A stretch of 64,000 bases of DNA from assembly GCA_049115695.1 (NCBI GenBank), contig JAGDZR010000020.1:1-64000 (forward strand), given 5' to 3'. Position numbers and translations under genes: made by a program. Below, piece after piece: positions 42,803 to 52,645 of the stretch. Within the stretch, counting starts at the first letter, position 1; every line of letters starts with the position of its first letter. This DNA comes from JAGDZR01 sp049115695 (GTDB lineage Bacteria > Bacteroidota > Bacteroidia > Cytophagales > Cyclobacteriaceae). The notes beneath the pieces are model-generated. The model was not told where the DNA came from and made no database searches. It was given only the letters and a program-made list of their open reading frames with translations.

Positions 42803-44509
42803 TTACCAACCAGGATTTTGCTCTAGCATATCAACACCATCCACACGGCTCACTTCAATTTGAGCAGTAGGGATAGGGTATCGGTCATGTCTTCCTGTGT
42901 AAGGAGAAGAAGCAGACATGTAAGCACGCTTAGTACCTTCAACAGCTACATAATCGTTGATTACCTGCTCAGCAATTCCCCATCTTCTAAGATCGAAGAA
43001 TCTATGACCTTCCATGGCCAACTCTAGTCTTCTCTCTTTTCTTACAGCATCTCTTGCAGCACCTTGATCAGTCCATGCAGCATCGTAAGTACCAACACTA
43101 TAGTTAGCCCAGGTAATACCCGCGTCATCTATTGGCACTTCAACTGCTACTCCATCAGGACCTTGTGCACATGCACCAGCTCTTGTTCTGATTTCGTTAA
43201 CAATAGCTCTTGCGTTCTCCAAAGACCCAGCTTCTACTTCAGCTTCAGCCAACAACAACATAGCATCTGCATATCTGAAAAGGTGCTGATTCAAGCTATG
43301 AAGCTGATAATCAGCCCATCCACTACCTGCAGCTTGACCTGAGCCACTGCTGCGCTCATAGATACTCTTCTTGTTGCTATAAGGACCAGCATAAGCTCTG
43401 TCGCGAATCCAACCTGGCGCGTGAAGTCCCCAATCGATGAAAGGTACATCATCTCGACCCACTGTCCAGTCTAGTCTTGGATCCACTGCATCAGCAGTTG
43501 GATCAAGATCTGCGCTATTAAAGTCAGCTACAGGAAGACCTGAAGCATCAACTTTAAATGCATTTACCAGATTCTGAGAAGGCTGGAAGAATCCACAACA
43601 TCCGAATGGGCTACCACCGTGTGGGAAGTTCAAACGGTCATTTCTGTTACCATTCTCACCCTGCGGCATGCCATCATTGGTAGATGCCTGATAAGCTAAA
43701 ATAGTCTCAGGACCATTCTCCTGCATTGTAGAGAATGGATGGTGGAAACAATCTTCCAACGCATATGGTCCATTGTCTACAACATCTCTCAATGTAGCCA
43801 AACCACCACTATAATCTCCACTATAAACCTGAACACGTCCTTTATAAGCCCTTGCTGTCCACTGAGTAGCACGTCCAACGTCACCTTGAGAAGTAGGAAG
43901 CAGTCCAATCGCCGCATCCAAATCTGCAATGATTAATGGAATAGCATCAGTACCCATATTTGACTTTTTGAAGTCTACGTCATCCTCCGTGTAATACGGA
44001 ATATTTTCCCAGAATCTCCAAGCATCAAAGTGGTAATGCGCTCTCAAAAACTTAGCCTCACCTTCGATTCGGCTTCTGTCCGCATCAGACAAGTCTGTAA
44101 TACCATCACTCTTTAAAAGGGTGAGTGTAGCATTTGCACGGCTGATTCCCTCGTAAAGGTTTGCCCACTTGTCATTCAAGTAGCCATCGGCTCCACCAGT
44201 TGTCCAGTTCATCAACTCTACATCTTCAGTAGGCTGCTGATCACCAGGCTCTGATCCTTTGTAAGCATTATCAGAAGCAACTGCACCAAAGATCCAGTTA
44301 CTACCTGCTCCGCCCCAGCCACCAAACTGAGCCCAACCATCTAACATTGAGTAGGTAGCAATCAAGTTACCTTCTACTCCATACGCATTAGCAAGAGTAT
44401 TGGAATCCAATACCCCTTGTGCCGGAGCGTCCAAAAATTCGTCACTACAAGCAAAACCAATTGCTGATACTAGGACGATTGCTGCGATTATTTTATTAAA
44501 CATTTTCAT
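42803..44509 (-). CDS. SusD/RagB family nutrient-binding outer-membrane lipoprotein
   Basis: Lipoprotein (FNKIIAAIVLVSAIGFAC with lipobox Cys) of 568 residues with SusD blocks: DEFLDAPAQGVLDSN at the mature N-terminus, AEAKFLRAHYHFDAWRFWENIPYY, a TPR-like helical core, LLLAEAEVEAGSLENARAIVNEIRTRAGA and RKERRLELAMEGHRFFDLRRWG, then YPIPTAQIEVS near the end. It caps the SusC barrel and captures glycans or other polymers outside. Thirteen bp after susC, so one operon. Substrate cannot be read from sequence; no glycoside hydrolase is adjacent. Confidence 0.96.
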   Translation of the reverse strand: MKMFNKIIAAIVLVSAIGFACSDEFLDAPAQGVLDSNTLANAYGVEGNLIATYSMLDGWAQFGGWGGAGSNWIFGAVASDNAYKGSEPGDQQPTEDVELMNWTTGGADGYLNDKWANLYEGISRANATLTLLKSDGITDLSDADRSRIEGEAKFLRAHYHFDAWRFWENIPYYTEDDVDFKKSNMGTDAIPLIIADLDAAIGLLPTSQGDVGRATQWTARAYKGRVQVYSGDYSGGLATLRDVVDNGPYALEDCFHHPFSTMQENGPETILAYQASTNDGMPQGENGNRNDRLNFPHGGSPFGCCGFFQPSQNLVNAFKVDASGLPVADFNSADLDPTADAVDPRLDWTVGRDDVPFIDWGLHAPGWIRDRAYAGPYSNKKSIYERSSGSGQAAGSGWADYQLHSLNQHLFRYADAMLLLAEAEVEAGSLENARAIVNEIRTRAGACAQGPDGVAVEVPIDDAGITWANYSVGTYDAAWTDQGAARDAVRKERRLELAMEGHRFFDLRRWGIAEQVINDYVAVEGTKRAYMSASSPYTGRHDRYPIPTAQIEVSRVDGVDMLEQNPGW

Positions 44510-44522
44510 TTCTGATCCTTAA

Positions 44523-47500
44523 TTAAAAGTTAGCAGTTACACCCAAAGTAAACATCTTGTTGTTAGGGTAGTTACCTCTATCAACACCCATGCCCTGATC
44601 ACTATTGTTAAATGACGCAACAGCCGGGTCGATGTTAGAATAACCTGTGATAGTAAACAAGTTCTGAGCCTGAACAAACACTCTCGCATTCAAGCTGCCA
44701 GTCTGTGGCATGTTATAACCTACCTGAAGGTTTCTCAATCTCAAGTAAGAAGCATCTTCTACATAGAAACTAGAGAATGCACTTGAGAAGTTATCATTCT
44801 GATCCAATCTTGGATACTTAGCATCATCACCTTCAGACTCCCAGGAGTCAGTCAATCTATCAGCTCTAACGTTCGTGCTGAATAGACGGAATACAGTGAA
44901 CTCCTTAGTAATGTCGAAGATGTCGTTACCAATTGAAGTGAAAAGGAAAGCACTAACATCGAAGTTTTTGTAAGTCAACGCAAGATTCATTCCACCTGTG
45001 AAATCAGGGTGATAAGATCCGATGATTGTTCTGTCATCACCGTTGATCTGACCATCTCCATTCACATCTTCAAATCTGATTCGACCAGGAGCCGCGCCAG
45101 CTTGATCTGCATGAGCAGACACCTCAGAATCATTCTGGAAGATACCATCTGCAACATATCCGTAGAATGCACCAATAGGGTTGTCTATACGGTTGATAGC
45201 TGTACGGCCACCACGTCCACTAATTGTGGCACCAAAGAATTCTTCCTGGTTACCATCAATGCTAACAATCTTGTTTCGGTAATGTCCACCAGTTACGCTG
45301 ATGTCAAAGTTCATATCACTGCTAATATCAGTGTTGTATCCAACAGAGAAATCAAAACCTTTGTTCTCCATGCTACCAATGTTTACGATTGGAGGAGATG
45401 CATTACCTTGTGTAGCTGGGATAGCAGGTGCAAACAATAGGTCATTCACTTCACGCTTGTACAAGTCAAACACTACATTCAACTTACCACCAATGAACGC
45501 TGCATCAAAACCAATGTTCTGAGAGATGTTTTCCTCCCACTTCAAATCAGGGTTACCAATTCTGGTTAATCTGAAACCAGCTGCAAGTGATGTGTTAGTT
45601 CCACCGATATCGTAGAATGTGTTACCTGTTCCACCACCAAATTGGTTGAACACTCGTCCTCCATCAATTTCCTGATTACCAGTGATACCCCATCCAAGTC
45701 TTAGTTTGAAGTCATCAAGGAAGCTCGCACTTGACATGAAAGACTCCTCAGACAATCTCCAACCTGCGCTGAATGCTGGGAAAGTACCCCATCTGTTGTT
45801 TGGTCCAAATCTTGATGAACCATCTCTTCTGACTGTTCCACTGATATAATACTTGCTGGCATAGTTATAGTCAATCTTTGTGAACAAAGAAACAAGAGAG
45901 TTGAATCCACCACCAGAGTTTACGTTCTTAGTAGCAGGATCACCAAGTGCATCCGCAATGTACCAAGCATCGGTAACCGTGGTGATATAACCCGCCATGC
46001 TACCATTCATCCAGTTGTTATTGTTGAATACTGACTCATATCCTGCCAAAACACCAATGTTGTGATCGTCAAATGACTTAGAGTAGTTCAAAGTATTTGT
46101 CCAGTTCCAACCGATGTTGACATTGTAATTTTCATTCAATGACGTACCTAAGTTAGGCTCAGAGTTTTCAGGTGTTGGGAAGTTGAACCCTTTGTAAAGG
46201 CCATTTCCGAAGTTAAATCCAAAAGTAGTTTTGAACTTCAATCCATCAATGATTTCAGCTTCACCAAATACACTACCTACTACTCGCTGGCCAGCCCATT
46301 TGTTGTCTTTTCCTTTTTCAAGTTGAGCAACAGGGTTACTGCCATTACCTAGTGTATTAGCTTTTGCACCAGCCCAGTACTCTCCAGTGATGTCATAAAC
46401 TGGAATGATTGGCTGCATTTTGATCAACTGGCCGATACCGGTGTTTTCACCACCGCCACCGCCACCCATTCCACCTGAGTTTTGCTCAATGGAAACGGCG
46501 ATGCTTTCTCCTACAGTAAATCTTCCTGCTGTGAACTGGCTATTGGCCCTGATTGAACCTCTTTTCCACCAGTTGTTCAGCATAGTACCATCCTGATCAT
46601 AGTAGTTGAAAGAGATGTTATAAACACCGTTTTCAGTACCACCAGACATGTTCAGGTTATAGTCCTGAACCAACGCAGGGCTGAATACTTCATCCCACCA
46701 GTTTGTTCCCTGGCTTGCAGGCATGATCAGATTATCAGGATTCGAATAAGTACTCTCATCCACAGTTTGTGTCTGATTCACACCATCATTAGGCCATAAA
46801 TAATTAGGTATTGATGGATTGTTAGGATCTCCATAGATATTCTGAGGAGTAGCCAATCCAGCATTGTCATGTGATCTTTTTACGATTTCATGGTAATCGA
46901 AAGGGTCCTGGATCAAGAAATCATCGAATCCTGCAACAGGTGTTGCAACGCCCAATTTAGCATCAACAGTGATTTTAGCTTTTCCAGCTTTACCTTTCTT
47001 AGTTGTTACAATGATTACTCCATTGTTGGCACGTGCTCCGTAGATAGACGCAGAAGATGCATCCTTCAGTACCTGGATAGACTCAATATCATTTGAGTTC
47101 AACCAGTTCATGTAAGAGTCCTGCATAGGTACTCCATCCACAATGTACAATGGATCATTGTTACCGAATGACGATACACCACGAATACGCACTGTAGATC
47201 GTGAACCCGGAGATCCGTTTGTAGCAACGTTCAAACCAGAAGAACGTCCGTCTAATTTCCCTAGGAAGTTAGCGTCCGTGATTTTGTTCATCTCTCCTGT
47301 TTCAACAATAGAAACCGCTCCAGTGATATCTTCTGCTCTCTGAGAAGTATATCCTGTTACCACTACCTCTGATAGTGATTGTACGTCATATTCAAGGACT
47401 ACATCTACGACGGCCCTTGCACCTACAGCTACTTCCTGGGCCTGGAAACCCACGAATGAAAAAACTAGAGTGGCGTCATCGCCAACACCGATGGAAAAAT

Positions 47501-47690
47501 TTCCATCCAGATCAGTCACAGTACCGCTACCAGTCCCTTTAACAAGGACGGTCACGCCCGGAAGGGTCTCCCCATCCGGAGTAGCCACTTTTCCCGAAAC
47601 GGTTCTGTCCTGGGACATACCTGGTAAAGCAGCCATCATCAATGCGACTATGCAGGCAATCCTGCCTACACGATTGTAAAACTTCAGCAT
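44523..47690 (-). CDS. SusC/RagA family TonB-dependent outer-membrane transporter
   Basis: TonB-linked barrel of 1055 residues. Signal peptide (ACIVALMMAALPGMSQ), then a carboxypeptidase-regulatory-like domain (VSGKVATPDGETLPGVTVLVKGTGSGTVTD, in two parts), the TonB-box region SLSEVVVTGYTSQ, the plug with VRIRGVSSFGNNDPLYIVDGVPM and DASSASIYGARANNGVIIVTTKKGK, and the large barrel ending in FTLGVTANF. No N-terminal STN domain, so anti-sigma signalling is not expected; control is more likely through the hybrid regulator upstream. It imports the ligand handed over by SusD. Confidence 0.97.
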   Translation of the reverse strand: MLKFYNRVGRIACIVALMMAALPGMSQDRTVSGKVATPDGETLPGVTVLVKGTGSGTVTDLDGNFSIGVGDDATLVFSFVGFQAQEVAVGARAVVDVVLEYDVQSLSEVVVTGYTSQRAEDITGAVSIVETGEMNKITDANFLGKLDGRSSGLNVATNGSPGSRSTVRIRGVSSFGNNDPLYIVDGVPMQDSYMNWLNSNDIESIQVLKDASSASIYGARANNGVIIVTTKKGKAGKAKITVDAKLGVATPVAGFDDFLIQDPFDYHEIVKRSHDNAGLATPQNIYGDPNNPSIPNYLWPNDGVNQTQTVDESTYSNPDNLIMPASQGTNWWDEVFSPALVQDYNLNMSGGTENGVYNISFNYYDQDGTMLNNWWKRGSIRANSQFTAGRFTVGESIAVSIEQNSGGMGGGGGGENTGIGQLIKMQPIIPVYDITGEYWAGAKANTLGNGSNPVAQLEKGKDNKWAGQRVVGSVFGEAEIIDGLKFKTTFGFNFGNGLYKGFNFPTPENSEPNLGTSLNENYNVNIGWNWTNTLNYSKSFDDHNIGVLAGYESVFNNNNWMNGSMAGYITTVTDAWYIADALGDPATKNVNSGGGFNSLVSLFTKIDYNYASKYYISGTVRRDGSSRFGPNNRWGTFPAFSAGWRLSEESFMSSASFLDDFKLRLGWGITGNQEIDGGRVFNQFGGGTGNTFYDIGGTNTSLAAGFRLTRIGNPDLKWEENISQNIGFDAAFIGGKLNVVFDLYKREVNDLLFAPAIPATQGNASPPIVNIGSMENKGFDFSVGYNTDISSDMNFDISVTGGHYRNKIVSIDGNQEEFFGATISGRGGRTAINRIDNPIGAFYGYVADGIFQNDSEVSAHADQAGAAPGRIRFEDVNGDGQINGDDRTIIGSYHPDFTGGMNLALTYKNFDVSAFLFTSIGNDIFDITKEFTVFRLFSTNVRADRLTDSWESEGDDAKYPRLDQNDNFSSAFSSFYVEDASYLRLRNLQVGYNMPQTGSLNARVFVQAQNLFTITGYSNIDPAVASFNNSDQGMGVDRGNYPNNKMFTLGVTANF

Positions 47691-47830
47691 AGATTATTGA
47701 TTTTTGGTTATATAAAAGCAATTAGCACCCTCCATGGACTCATGGGAGTGTTGTGAGCATACGCTCAATAAAAAATTTTCTTCTTAAAACTTATGCCTCC
47801 TTTGGTGTGAGACATGATTGATTTTGTTTC

Positions 47831-47903
47831 TTCTTCATAACAGTTCTTCATACTTTTTATTCGTTCAACTTAATTTACTTCATACCATTTTGTTCCTCAT
47901 ACC
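47831..47903 (+). repeat. Cluster of TTCnTCATA(C) direct repeats
   Basis: TTCTTCATA at 47831, TTCTTCATAC at 47844, ACTTCATACC at 47877 and TTCCTCATACC at 47893, with an inverted copy GGTATGAAGAA at 47967. Two of them continue into related TTATTC-TTC segments, so part of this is a diverged tandem duplication of about 49 bp. Role unknown. Confidence 0.55.
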
Positions 47904-47975
47904 CCTTATTCATTCGGTTTAGAATTAATGGGGAGTACTAGACTCCCCACAATTCAATGAATGTATGGTATGAAG
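47878..47975. other. Nested palindrome in the susC leader
   Basis: CTTCATACCAT (47878) pairs with ATGGTATGAAG (47965); ATTCATT (47909) with AATGAAT (47956); GAATT with AATTC; and TGGGGAGT (47929-47936 region) with ACTCCCCA just across a short loop. No T run follows on either strand, so it is not a plain intrinsic terminator. It may be a structured leader RNA of susC. Confidence 0.65.
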
Positions 47976-48021
47976 AATTACATTGAATTTCAATACTTAA
48001 TAGAGAGCTTCTCTCTCTATG

Positions 48022-48117
48022 CTAAATCGCCATAACGATTAATGTCAACAATAAAACCAGCAACGTAACCAAGATAATTTCGATGATCATAGCTGCACGC
48101 AAGCGCTTCTTAATCAT
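48022..48117 (-). CDS. 31-residue membrane peptide before susC
   Basis: From ATG 48115-48117 to TAG 48022-48024 the frame encodes a basic start (MIKKRLRAA) and then one long hydrophobic stretch (MIIEIILVTLLVLLLTLI), ending in VMAI. This is the make-up of a true small membrane protein. It lies about 40-60 bp downstream of the probable susCD promoter and so would be the first gene of that transcript, 331 bp before susC. I know no family for it. It could be a leader peptide or a small regulator of the transporter. Confidence 0.45.
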   Translation of the reverse strand: MIKKRLRAAMIIEIILVTLLVLLLTLIVMAI

Positions 48118-48218
48118 TTCTTGTTCTTAGTTCTGGACTCATAAACGCATTGTTAACATGTATCCGGTTTCGATTCAGCTTACAATAAAAGAAAAATCCA
48201 GTTTGCAAGAATATCTCG

Positions 48219-48249
48219 TTTGTGTCAATTCTTACACCATTTGTGTCAA
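48219..48249 (-). promoter_or_regulatory. Direct repeat pair, candidate hybrid-regulator binding site
   Basis: On the minus strand TTGACACAAA occurs at 48249-48240 and 48228-48219, exactly 21 bp (two helix turns) apart. A weaker relative (TAGAACAAA) lies near 48300. Downstream, CTTGC with a TATTGTAA about 19 bp further could be a diverged -33/-7 pair. This layout is expected for an AraC-type activator site before susCD. Confidence 0.55.
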
Positions 48250-48559
48250 AATAATTAAAATATGTCCCTTTTGCAGCATTTATTTCAAATGTTGCATCAT
48301 TTGTTCTATAAGTTTTAACAAATTTTCAGCCAATTAGTCACTCATATTGAAGCCAAAAAACAAACATGCAAAGGTTTTCAGTCTTTTTAAACAATCTTTT
48401 ATTTTGAATAAGTAAATAATTTCAAAATAATAAACCGTATTAAGTGCTAATTGATAAAAATACAAAGCATTTATTGTAAAAACGGCGCTCCAACATTCGA
48501 AAAATGCAATTTTTTCAAAATTTGAAACAAAATACCGCAATCGTGTGCGACAGCAAATT

Positions 48560-51500
48560 TTACTTTTCTGAATTTTCGCCTTTGACTTGCGTCGGTAGTA
48601 TGTCAAAGTACTCTTTGAAACATTTCGTGAAATAGGATGGGGTTGCAAAACCAACTTTATAACTCACCTCCCCTATATTGTTGTTTCCCTTTTCAATTAG
48701 TTTTCTCGCCTCTTCTAATCTCACCTTTCTAATGAACTCATTCGCCGGCAGTCCGCTTAGGCTTTTGACCTTGCGGTAAAGTTGACTCCTGCTCAGACCG
48801 AGTTCAACAGAGAGTGAACCCACGTTCAAATTAACATCACTGATATTCTGATGGACGTGATGCAAAAGCTTCTGAAGAAAATCCTTGTCCAAAGAGGACG
48901 CCTGTACATCTTCCAGGTTATGCTCACTGATACTGTTGAAATACTTATTGAAAATGATTTGACGACTTTCTACGAGTTGATTCAGTGTGGCTTTCAAAAG
49001 CTTCATGTCAAATGGCTTGCTTAGGTAAGCATCTGCCCCTATCTCTACTCCTTTGATCTTATCAACATCTGTGCCTTTTGCTGTTAGCAACATCACAGGT
49101 ATGTGACTAGTGCGAGCGTCTGTCTTAACAAGTCTACACAACTCAAACCCATCAAGTTTTGGCATTACAATGTCCGATACGACAATATCAGGATTGATCT
49201 TTTGAATCACATCCCATCCTTCTTCGCCATTTTTGGCGATGGTCACCTTGTACAAACCTGACAACTCTGTTTTCAGATAATTGCGCAACTCACTATTATC
49301 TTCAATAATCAAAAGCCTGCGAAGCTCTTTTTGTTGTGACAGAGGAGTCAAAGACCTTTCAGTGCTTACCTTCTCAACGACTTCATCCTCATCCTCATAT
49401 GCTGCAAAACTCTCACCCTGAATCAATGGGAGGAAAATGATAAAGGTCGTCCCATTGCCAGGGGTGCTCTCTACTATAATCTCCCCATTATGAAGCTCAA
49501 TGAAGTTTTTGACTACTTCAAGTCCTATACCTGTGCCGCCATAAAACCATTTATTCATTTCTTCGACCTGATAAAATCGCTCGAAAATCTGATCCAGCTG
49601 ATCATCTGGCATGCCCGGTCCTGTATCTTTCACTGTAATTTTCAGGCATTCCCTAATATCACTAACTTCAAATCTGTGATCTTCTGTGCTCAGGCTCAAG
49701 CTGATGCTTCCGCCCTCGGGGGTCAACTTAAATGCGTTAGACAATAGGTTGAACAACACCTTTTCTATGAGTCCAGGATCCAGACTCGCTTCTGTTTTGC
49801 CAGCCGAAAACAGCTGTAGATCTATCCGCTGGTCCATGGCCTCCTGCTGAAAATGAGACAGAATATTTTCCAAAAATGATTGTACCTCCACTTCCTGTAC
49901 CCTGACCTTGAGTTTTCCGGAATTCAACTTTCTGAAATCCATCAGTTCGTCAATCAAGCGCATCAATCGTTGAGCATTTTTGAACACCACATCCAATTTT
50001 GCCTTTATCTCCGGGTTTATCGACTCCCTAGACAAAATATCCTTGAGTGGATTGATAATTAAAGTCAAAGGCGTGCGAAATTCATGAGATATGTTCGTGA
50101 AGAACTGAAGTTTACGTTGATTCTGGAATTGGTCCTGCTCACGCATACTTCGCTCTAGTGTTAGCTGATGGTCAGAGCGTATTCTTAAATTCATCAAATA
50201 AATCAACAGCGACAGTCCTAATAAGAATAATCCAATATAGAGCGCAAATGCAATGCCTGATTTCCACCAAGGCGGTAGCACTACTATTCTTAGTGATGCA
50301 AATTCATCATTCCACAGTCCATCACTGTTAGCGGCTTTAACCCTGAACTCATACTTACCCGGATTCAATGATGTATAAGTCGCACTCCTCGAATAGCCTA
50401 CATAATTCCAGGTGGATTCGAGTCCATCCAAATAATAGCCGAATTGAGTCTGTTCAGGGCGAGTGAAATTAATTCCAGCATAATCAATGGTGAATACCGA
50501 TTGGTCATTTGTCAGGGTAATTTCTTCTGTTTCGGATATGGCGCAGGACAAGGGTGATTCGGGCTGATTGAAATCCACATCCTCATTGAATATTTTAAAC
50601 CCAGTCAAATAGACTTCTGGTCTGATCTGATTGGTGGGCAAGTTTAAGGGATCAAAAAAGTTAATACCCTTTTCGCTCCCGAAGTACAGGTATCCATTGA
50701 AATCCTTGAAAACGGCATCCCGCGTGAAATTGTTCGATAACAAACCATCCTTCTGGGTATAATGGGTAATCTCCTCAGTTGTAGCATCAATTCGGGAAAT
50801 TCCCGACTTTCCACTCATCCAGATATTTTGCTGGTCATCTTCAACTATGGAGCAAACGCTTTTTTGATAAAATTCATTTTTTTCATTGTACCACTTGAAA
50901 CTCCCATCTTCCAATCCATATCTACACAATCCTGTTCCATCCATTCCTATCCATAGATACCCCTTGGAGTCTTCAAACAAGGAATAAATTCTAAAGCGGT
51001 CAGACTTCAGTGGATCAGACGCCCGCATTGCTGAATCAAACGGTAGTATACGTCCAATCTCCTTTTCCTTTCTATCCACATAAAACAGACCGTTGATTGT
51101 TCCAATCCACATTCGGTTGTTCCGATCGATGAGCATCATTCTCACCCAATCGGCAATCGGCTCGGCATCCGGGTCCTCAAAATTATGAACAGCAAACTCT
51201 CCGGTTTGAGGGTTATAAGATTGCAGGTCTGTACGAAAAGCACCAAACCAAATGATACCGTGATTGTCTTCGAAAACATGCAGCAGTTTATCAGACTTTA
51301 TGCCATAATTGGTATTTTCAGGTATAAACTGACGAAATTTTCTACTTCCCTTCGGTAACATATAAAGTCCTCCAGCCCAGCTAGCTACCCATAAATTCCC
51401 CTTGGCATCAACATGCGAATGCTGAATAGAGTTGTTGTTCAGTCCACTAAAGCCGTTTTCCTCATTGATGTGAAGGATACGACCGGTTTTGAGGTCATAC

Positions 51501-52633
51501 TTATCGAGACCTCCTCCATCCATGCCAATCCAAATATCGTTTCCTTCTGCATTCAGAGACGTAACAAAGTTGCTGGCAAGGGCATTTTCTTCGTACACCG
51601 AGCTGGTAATGCTCTGGAATTTGTTGTAGTACTCATCCAATACAGCAATTCCTGAATTGTATGAACCGATCCATATTCGATTACTTCGATCTAAGAACAT
51701 GGTCCAGATTGAATTTGACGGCAACCCTTTAGGATTTTCCTGTCTATGCGTTAATTTTTCAATGAGTTTAAAGTGCTCATCTAATACCAATACAGCTTGA
51801 TTTTCTACACTACACAGCATTTTCCCATCAGGAAGTTGTAAGGTTCCCAATATTCTTTTGTTGGCTACTGGATGTTGTCTTAACGTAACATTCTGATTGC
51901 CCTGCCAGGTAATCACGACCAGTCCTGCCTGGGTGGTGCCTAAAAGTAAGTCTCCATTCTCAAGCCTTTCGACACTTTCAATGGTCTCCTGCTTCCCTCC
52001 CCAATAGTCTCTACCATTCTCAATATCAATTTCGCGTAGCTTGTTATTGAATTTATCATAGGTGTAAATACTGGTTTCTGAAATACACCACATGTATCGA
52101 TCATCAAGATGGATGATGTCTAAAAAACTGTGATCGCCCACTAGTACGGGTTTGGCGATCCGCTGATTTCGCTCAAGGGCAAAAAGACCAAACCCCTGAA
52201 CTCCTATCCACAGGTGATCTCCATCCTCCACAACTGTTGATACACTCAGGTTTTGCCTGTTGTTGCCAACCGGCATTTCAAATTGAATGCGTTCAAAATT
52301 GTTATTGCATCTGTTGTACCGGCAAAGCCCCTGCTCAGTTGTTACCCACAGGTTTTTGTCAGAATCCTCGTAAATCGTATTAACAAAATTGCTAGGAAGG
52401 GAATTACGATCAGACGGATCAAATGAGAATTCCAGATAATCGACACCATCAAATGCATATAGCCCTGAGCCAGATGTGCTAAACCACAAATAACCACGAT
52501 AGTCCTGGCAAAAATCATTGACAGGTCGAATTGGAAATCCATCTCTAACTTTTTGAAATTCAAATTTGGTATCTGAAGCACCGTGAGTGAGACCAAATAC
52601 TACAGTAAGTATTAAACCAATGAAATACCTCAA
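48560..52633 (-). CDS. Hybrid two-component system regulator (HTCS)
   Basis: One-protein sensor-regulator of 1357 residues. Order: signal peptide (about 1-18); two seven-bladed propeller sets with repeats such as LWFSTSGSGLYAF, IWIGMDGGGLDKY and LWIGMDGTGLCRYG (about 25-670); Y_Y_Y domain (about 700-770); one membrane span near 795-815; HisKA with His in NISHEFRTPL (near 850); HATPase with KDTGPGMPDDQLDQIFERFYQ; response receiver (about 1105-1220) with Asp in DIVVSDIVMPKLDG; and an AraC helix-turn-helix (about 1255-1350). It senses a breakdown product in the periplasm and activates nearby uptake genes, here most likely susCD. Start is TTG 52631-52633, 12 bp after the FG-GAP gene. Confidence 0.95.
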   Translation of the reverse strand: MRYFIGLILTVVFGLTHGASDTKFEFQKVRDGFPIRPVNDFCQDYRGYLWFSTSGSGLYAFDGVDYLEFSFDPSDRNSLPSNFVNTIYEDSDKNLWVTTEQGLCRYNRCNNNFERIQFEMPVGNNRQNLSVSTVVEDGDHLWIGVQGFGLFALERNQRIAKPVLVGDHSFLDIIHLDDRYMWCISETSIYTYDKFNNKLREIDIENGRDYWGGKQETIESVERLENGDLLLGTTQAGLVVITWQGNQNVTLRQHPVANKRILGTLQLPDGKMLCSVENQAVLVLDEHFKLIEKLTHRQENPKGLPSNSIWTMFLDRSNRIWIGSYNSGIAVLDEYYNKFQSITSSVYEENALASNFVTSLNAEGNDIWIGMDGGGLDKYDLKTGRILHINEENGFSGLNNNSIQHSHVDAKGNLWVASWAGGLYMLPKGSRKFRQFIPENTNYGIKSDKLLHVFEDNHGIIWFGAFRTDLQSYNPQTGEFAVHNFEDPDAEPIADWVRMMLIDRNNRMWIGTINGLFYVDRKEKEIGRILPFDSAMRASDPLKSDRFRIYSLFEDSKGYLWIGMDGTGLCRYGLEDGSFKWYNEKNEFYQKSVCSIVEDDQQNIWMSGKSGISRIDATTEEITHYTQKDGLLSNNFTRDAVFKDFNGYLYFGSEKGINFFDPLNLPTNQIRPEVYLTGFKIFNEDVDFNQPESPLSCAISETEEITLTNDQSVFTIDYAGINFTRPEQTQFGYYLDGLESTWNYVGYSRSATYTSLNPGKYEFRVKAANSDGLWNDEFASLRIVVLPPWWKSGIAFALYIGLFLLGLSLLIYLMNLRIRSDHQLTLERSMREQDQFQNQRKLQFFTNISHEFRTPLTLIINPLKDILSRESINPEIKAKLDVVFKNAQRLMRLIDELMDFRKLNSGKLKVRVQEVEVQSFLENILSHFQQEAMDQRIDLQLFSAGKTEASLDPGLIEKVLFNLLSNAFKLTPEGGSISLSLSTEDHRFEVSDIRECLKITVKDTGPGMPDDQLDQIFERFYQVEEMNKWFYGGTGIGLEVVKNFIELHNGEIIVESTPGNGTTFIIFLPLIQGESFAAYEDEDEVVEKVSTERSLTPLSQQKELRRLLIIEDNSELRNYLKTELSGLYKVTIAKNGEEGWDVIQKINPDIVVSDIVMPKLDGFELCRLVKTDARTSHIPVMLLTAKGTDVDKIKGVEIGADAYLSKPFDMKLLKATLNQLVESRQIIFNKYFNSISEHNLEDVQASSLDKDFLQKLLHHVHQNISDVNLNVGSLSVELGLSRSQLYRKVKSLSGLPANEFIRKVRLEEARKLIEKGNNNIGEVSYKVGFATPSYFTKCFKEYFDILPTQVKGENSEK

Positions 52634-52645
52634 TCTGCTATCTAT

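Larger units (their letters stand above)
47691..48559. other. Long gap between susC and the hybrid regulator gene
   Basis: This 869-bp stretch is AT-rich. It carries, from the regulator side towards susC, the direct repeat pair at 48219-48249, a probable promoter, a 31-codon membrane peptide gene at 48022-48117, a nested palindrome at 47878-47975 and several TTC-TCATAC copies. Between 48250 and 48559 I see only AT-rich sequence and no terminator for the regulator gene. Confidence 0.6.

Noticed and set aside
45009..45440. 143-codon frame antisense to susC
   Set aside because: Opposite a strongly supported transporter gene; no motif of its own.
47726..47750. Hairpin CTCCATG-gact-CATGGGAG just before susC
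   Set aside because: The stem has an unpaired base and no T run; too weak to call beyond the larger palindrome upstream.
48334..48654. 106-codon minus-strand frame
   Set aside because: It overlaps the regulator 3' end in another frame and runs into AT-rich gap sequence; its composition is not protein-like.
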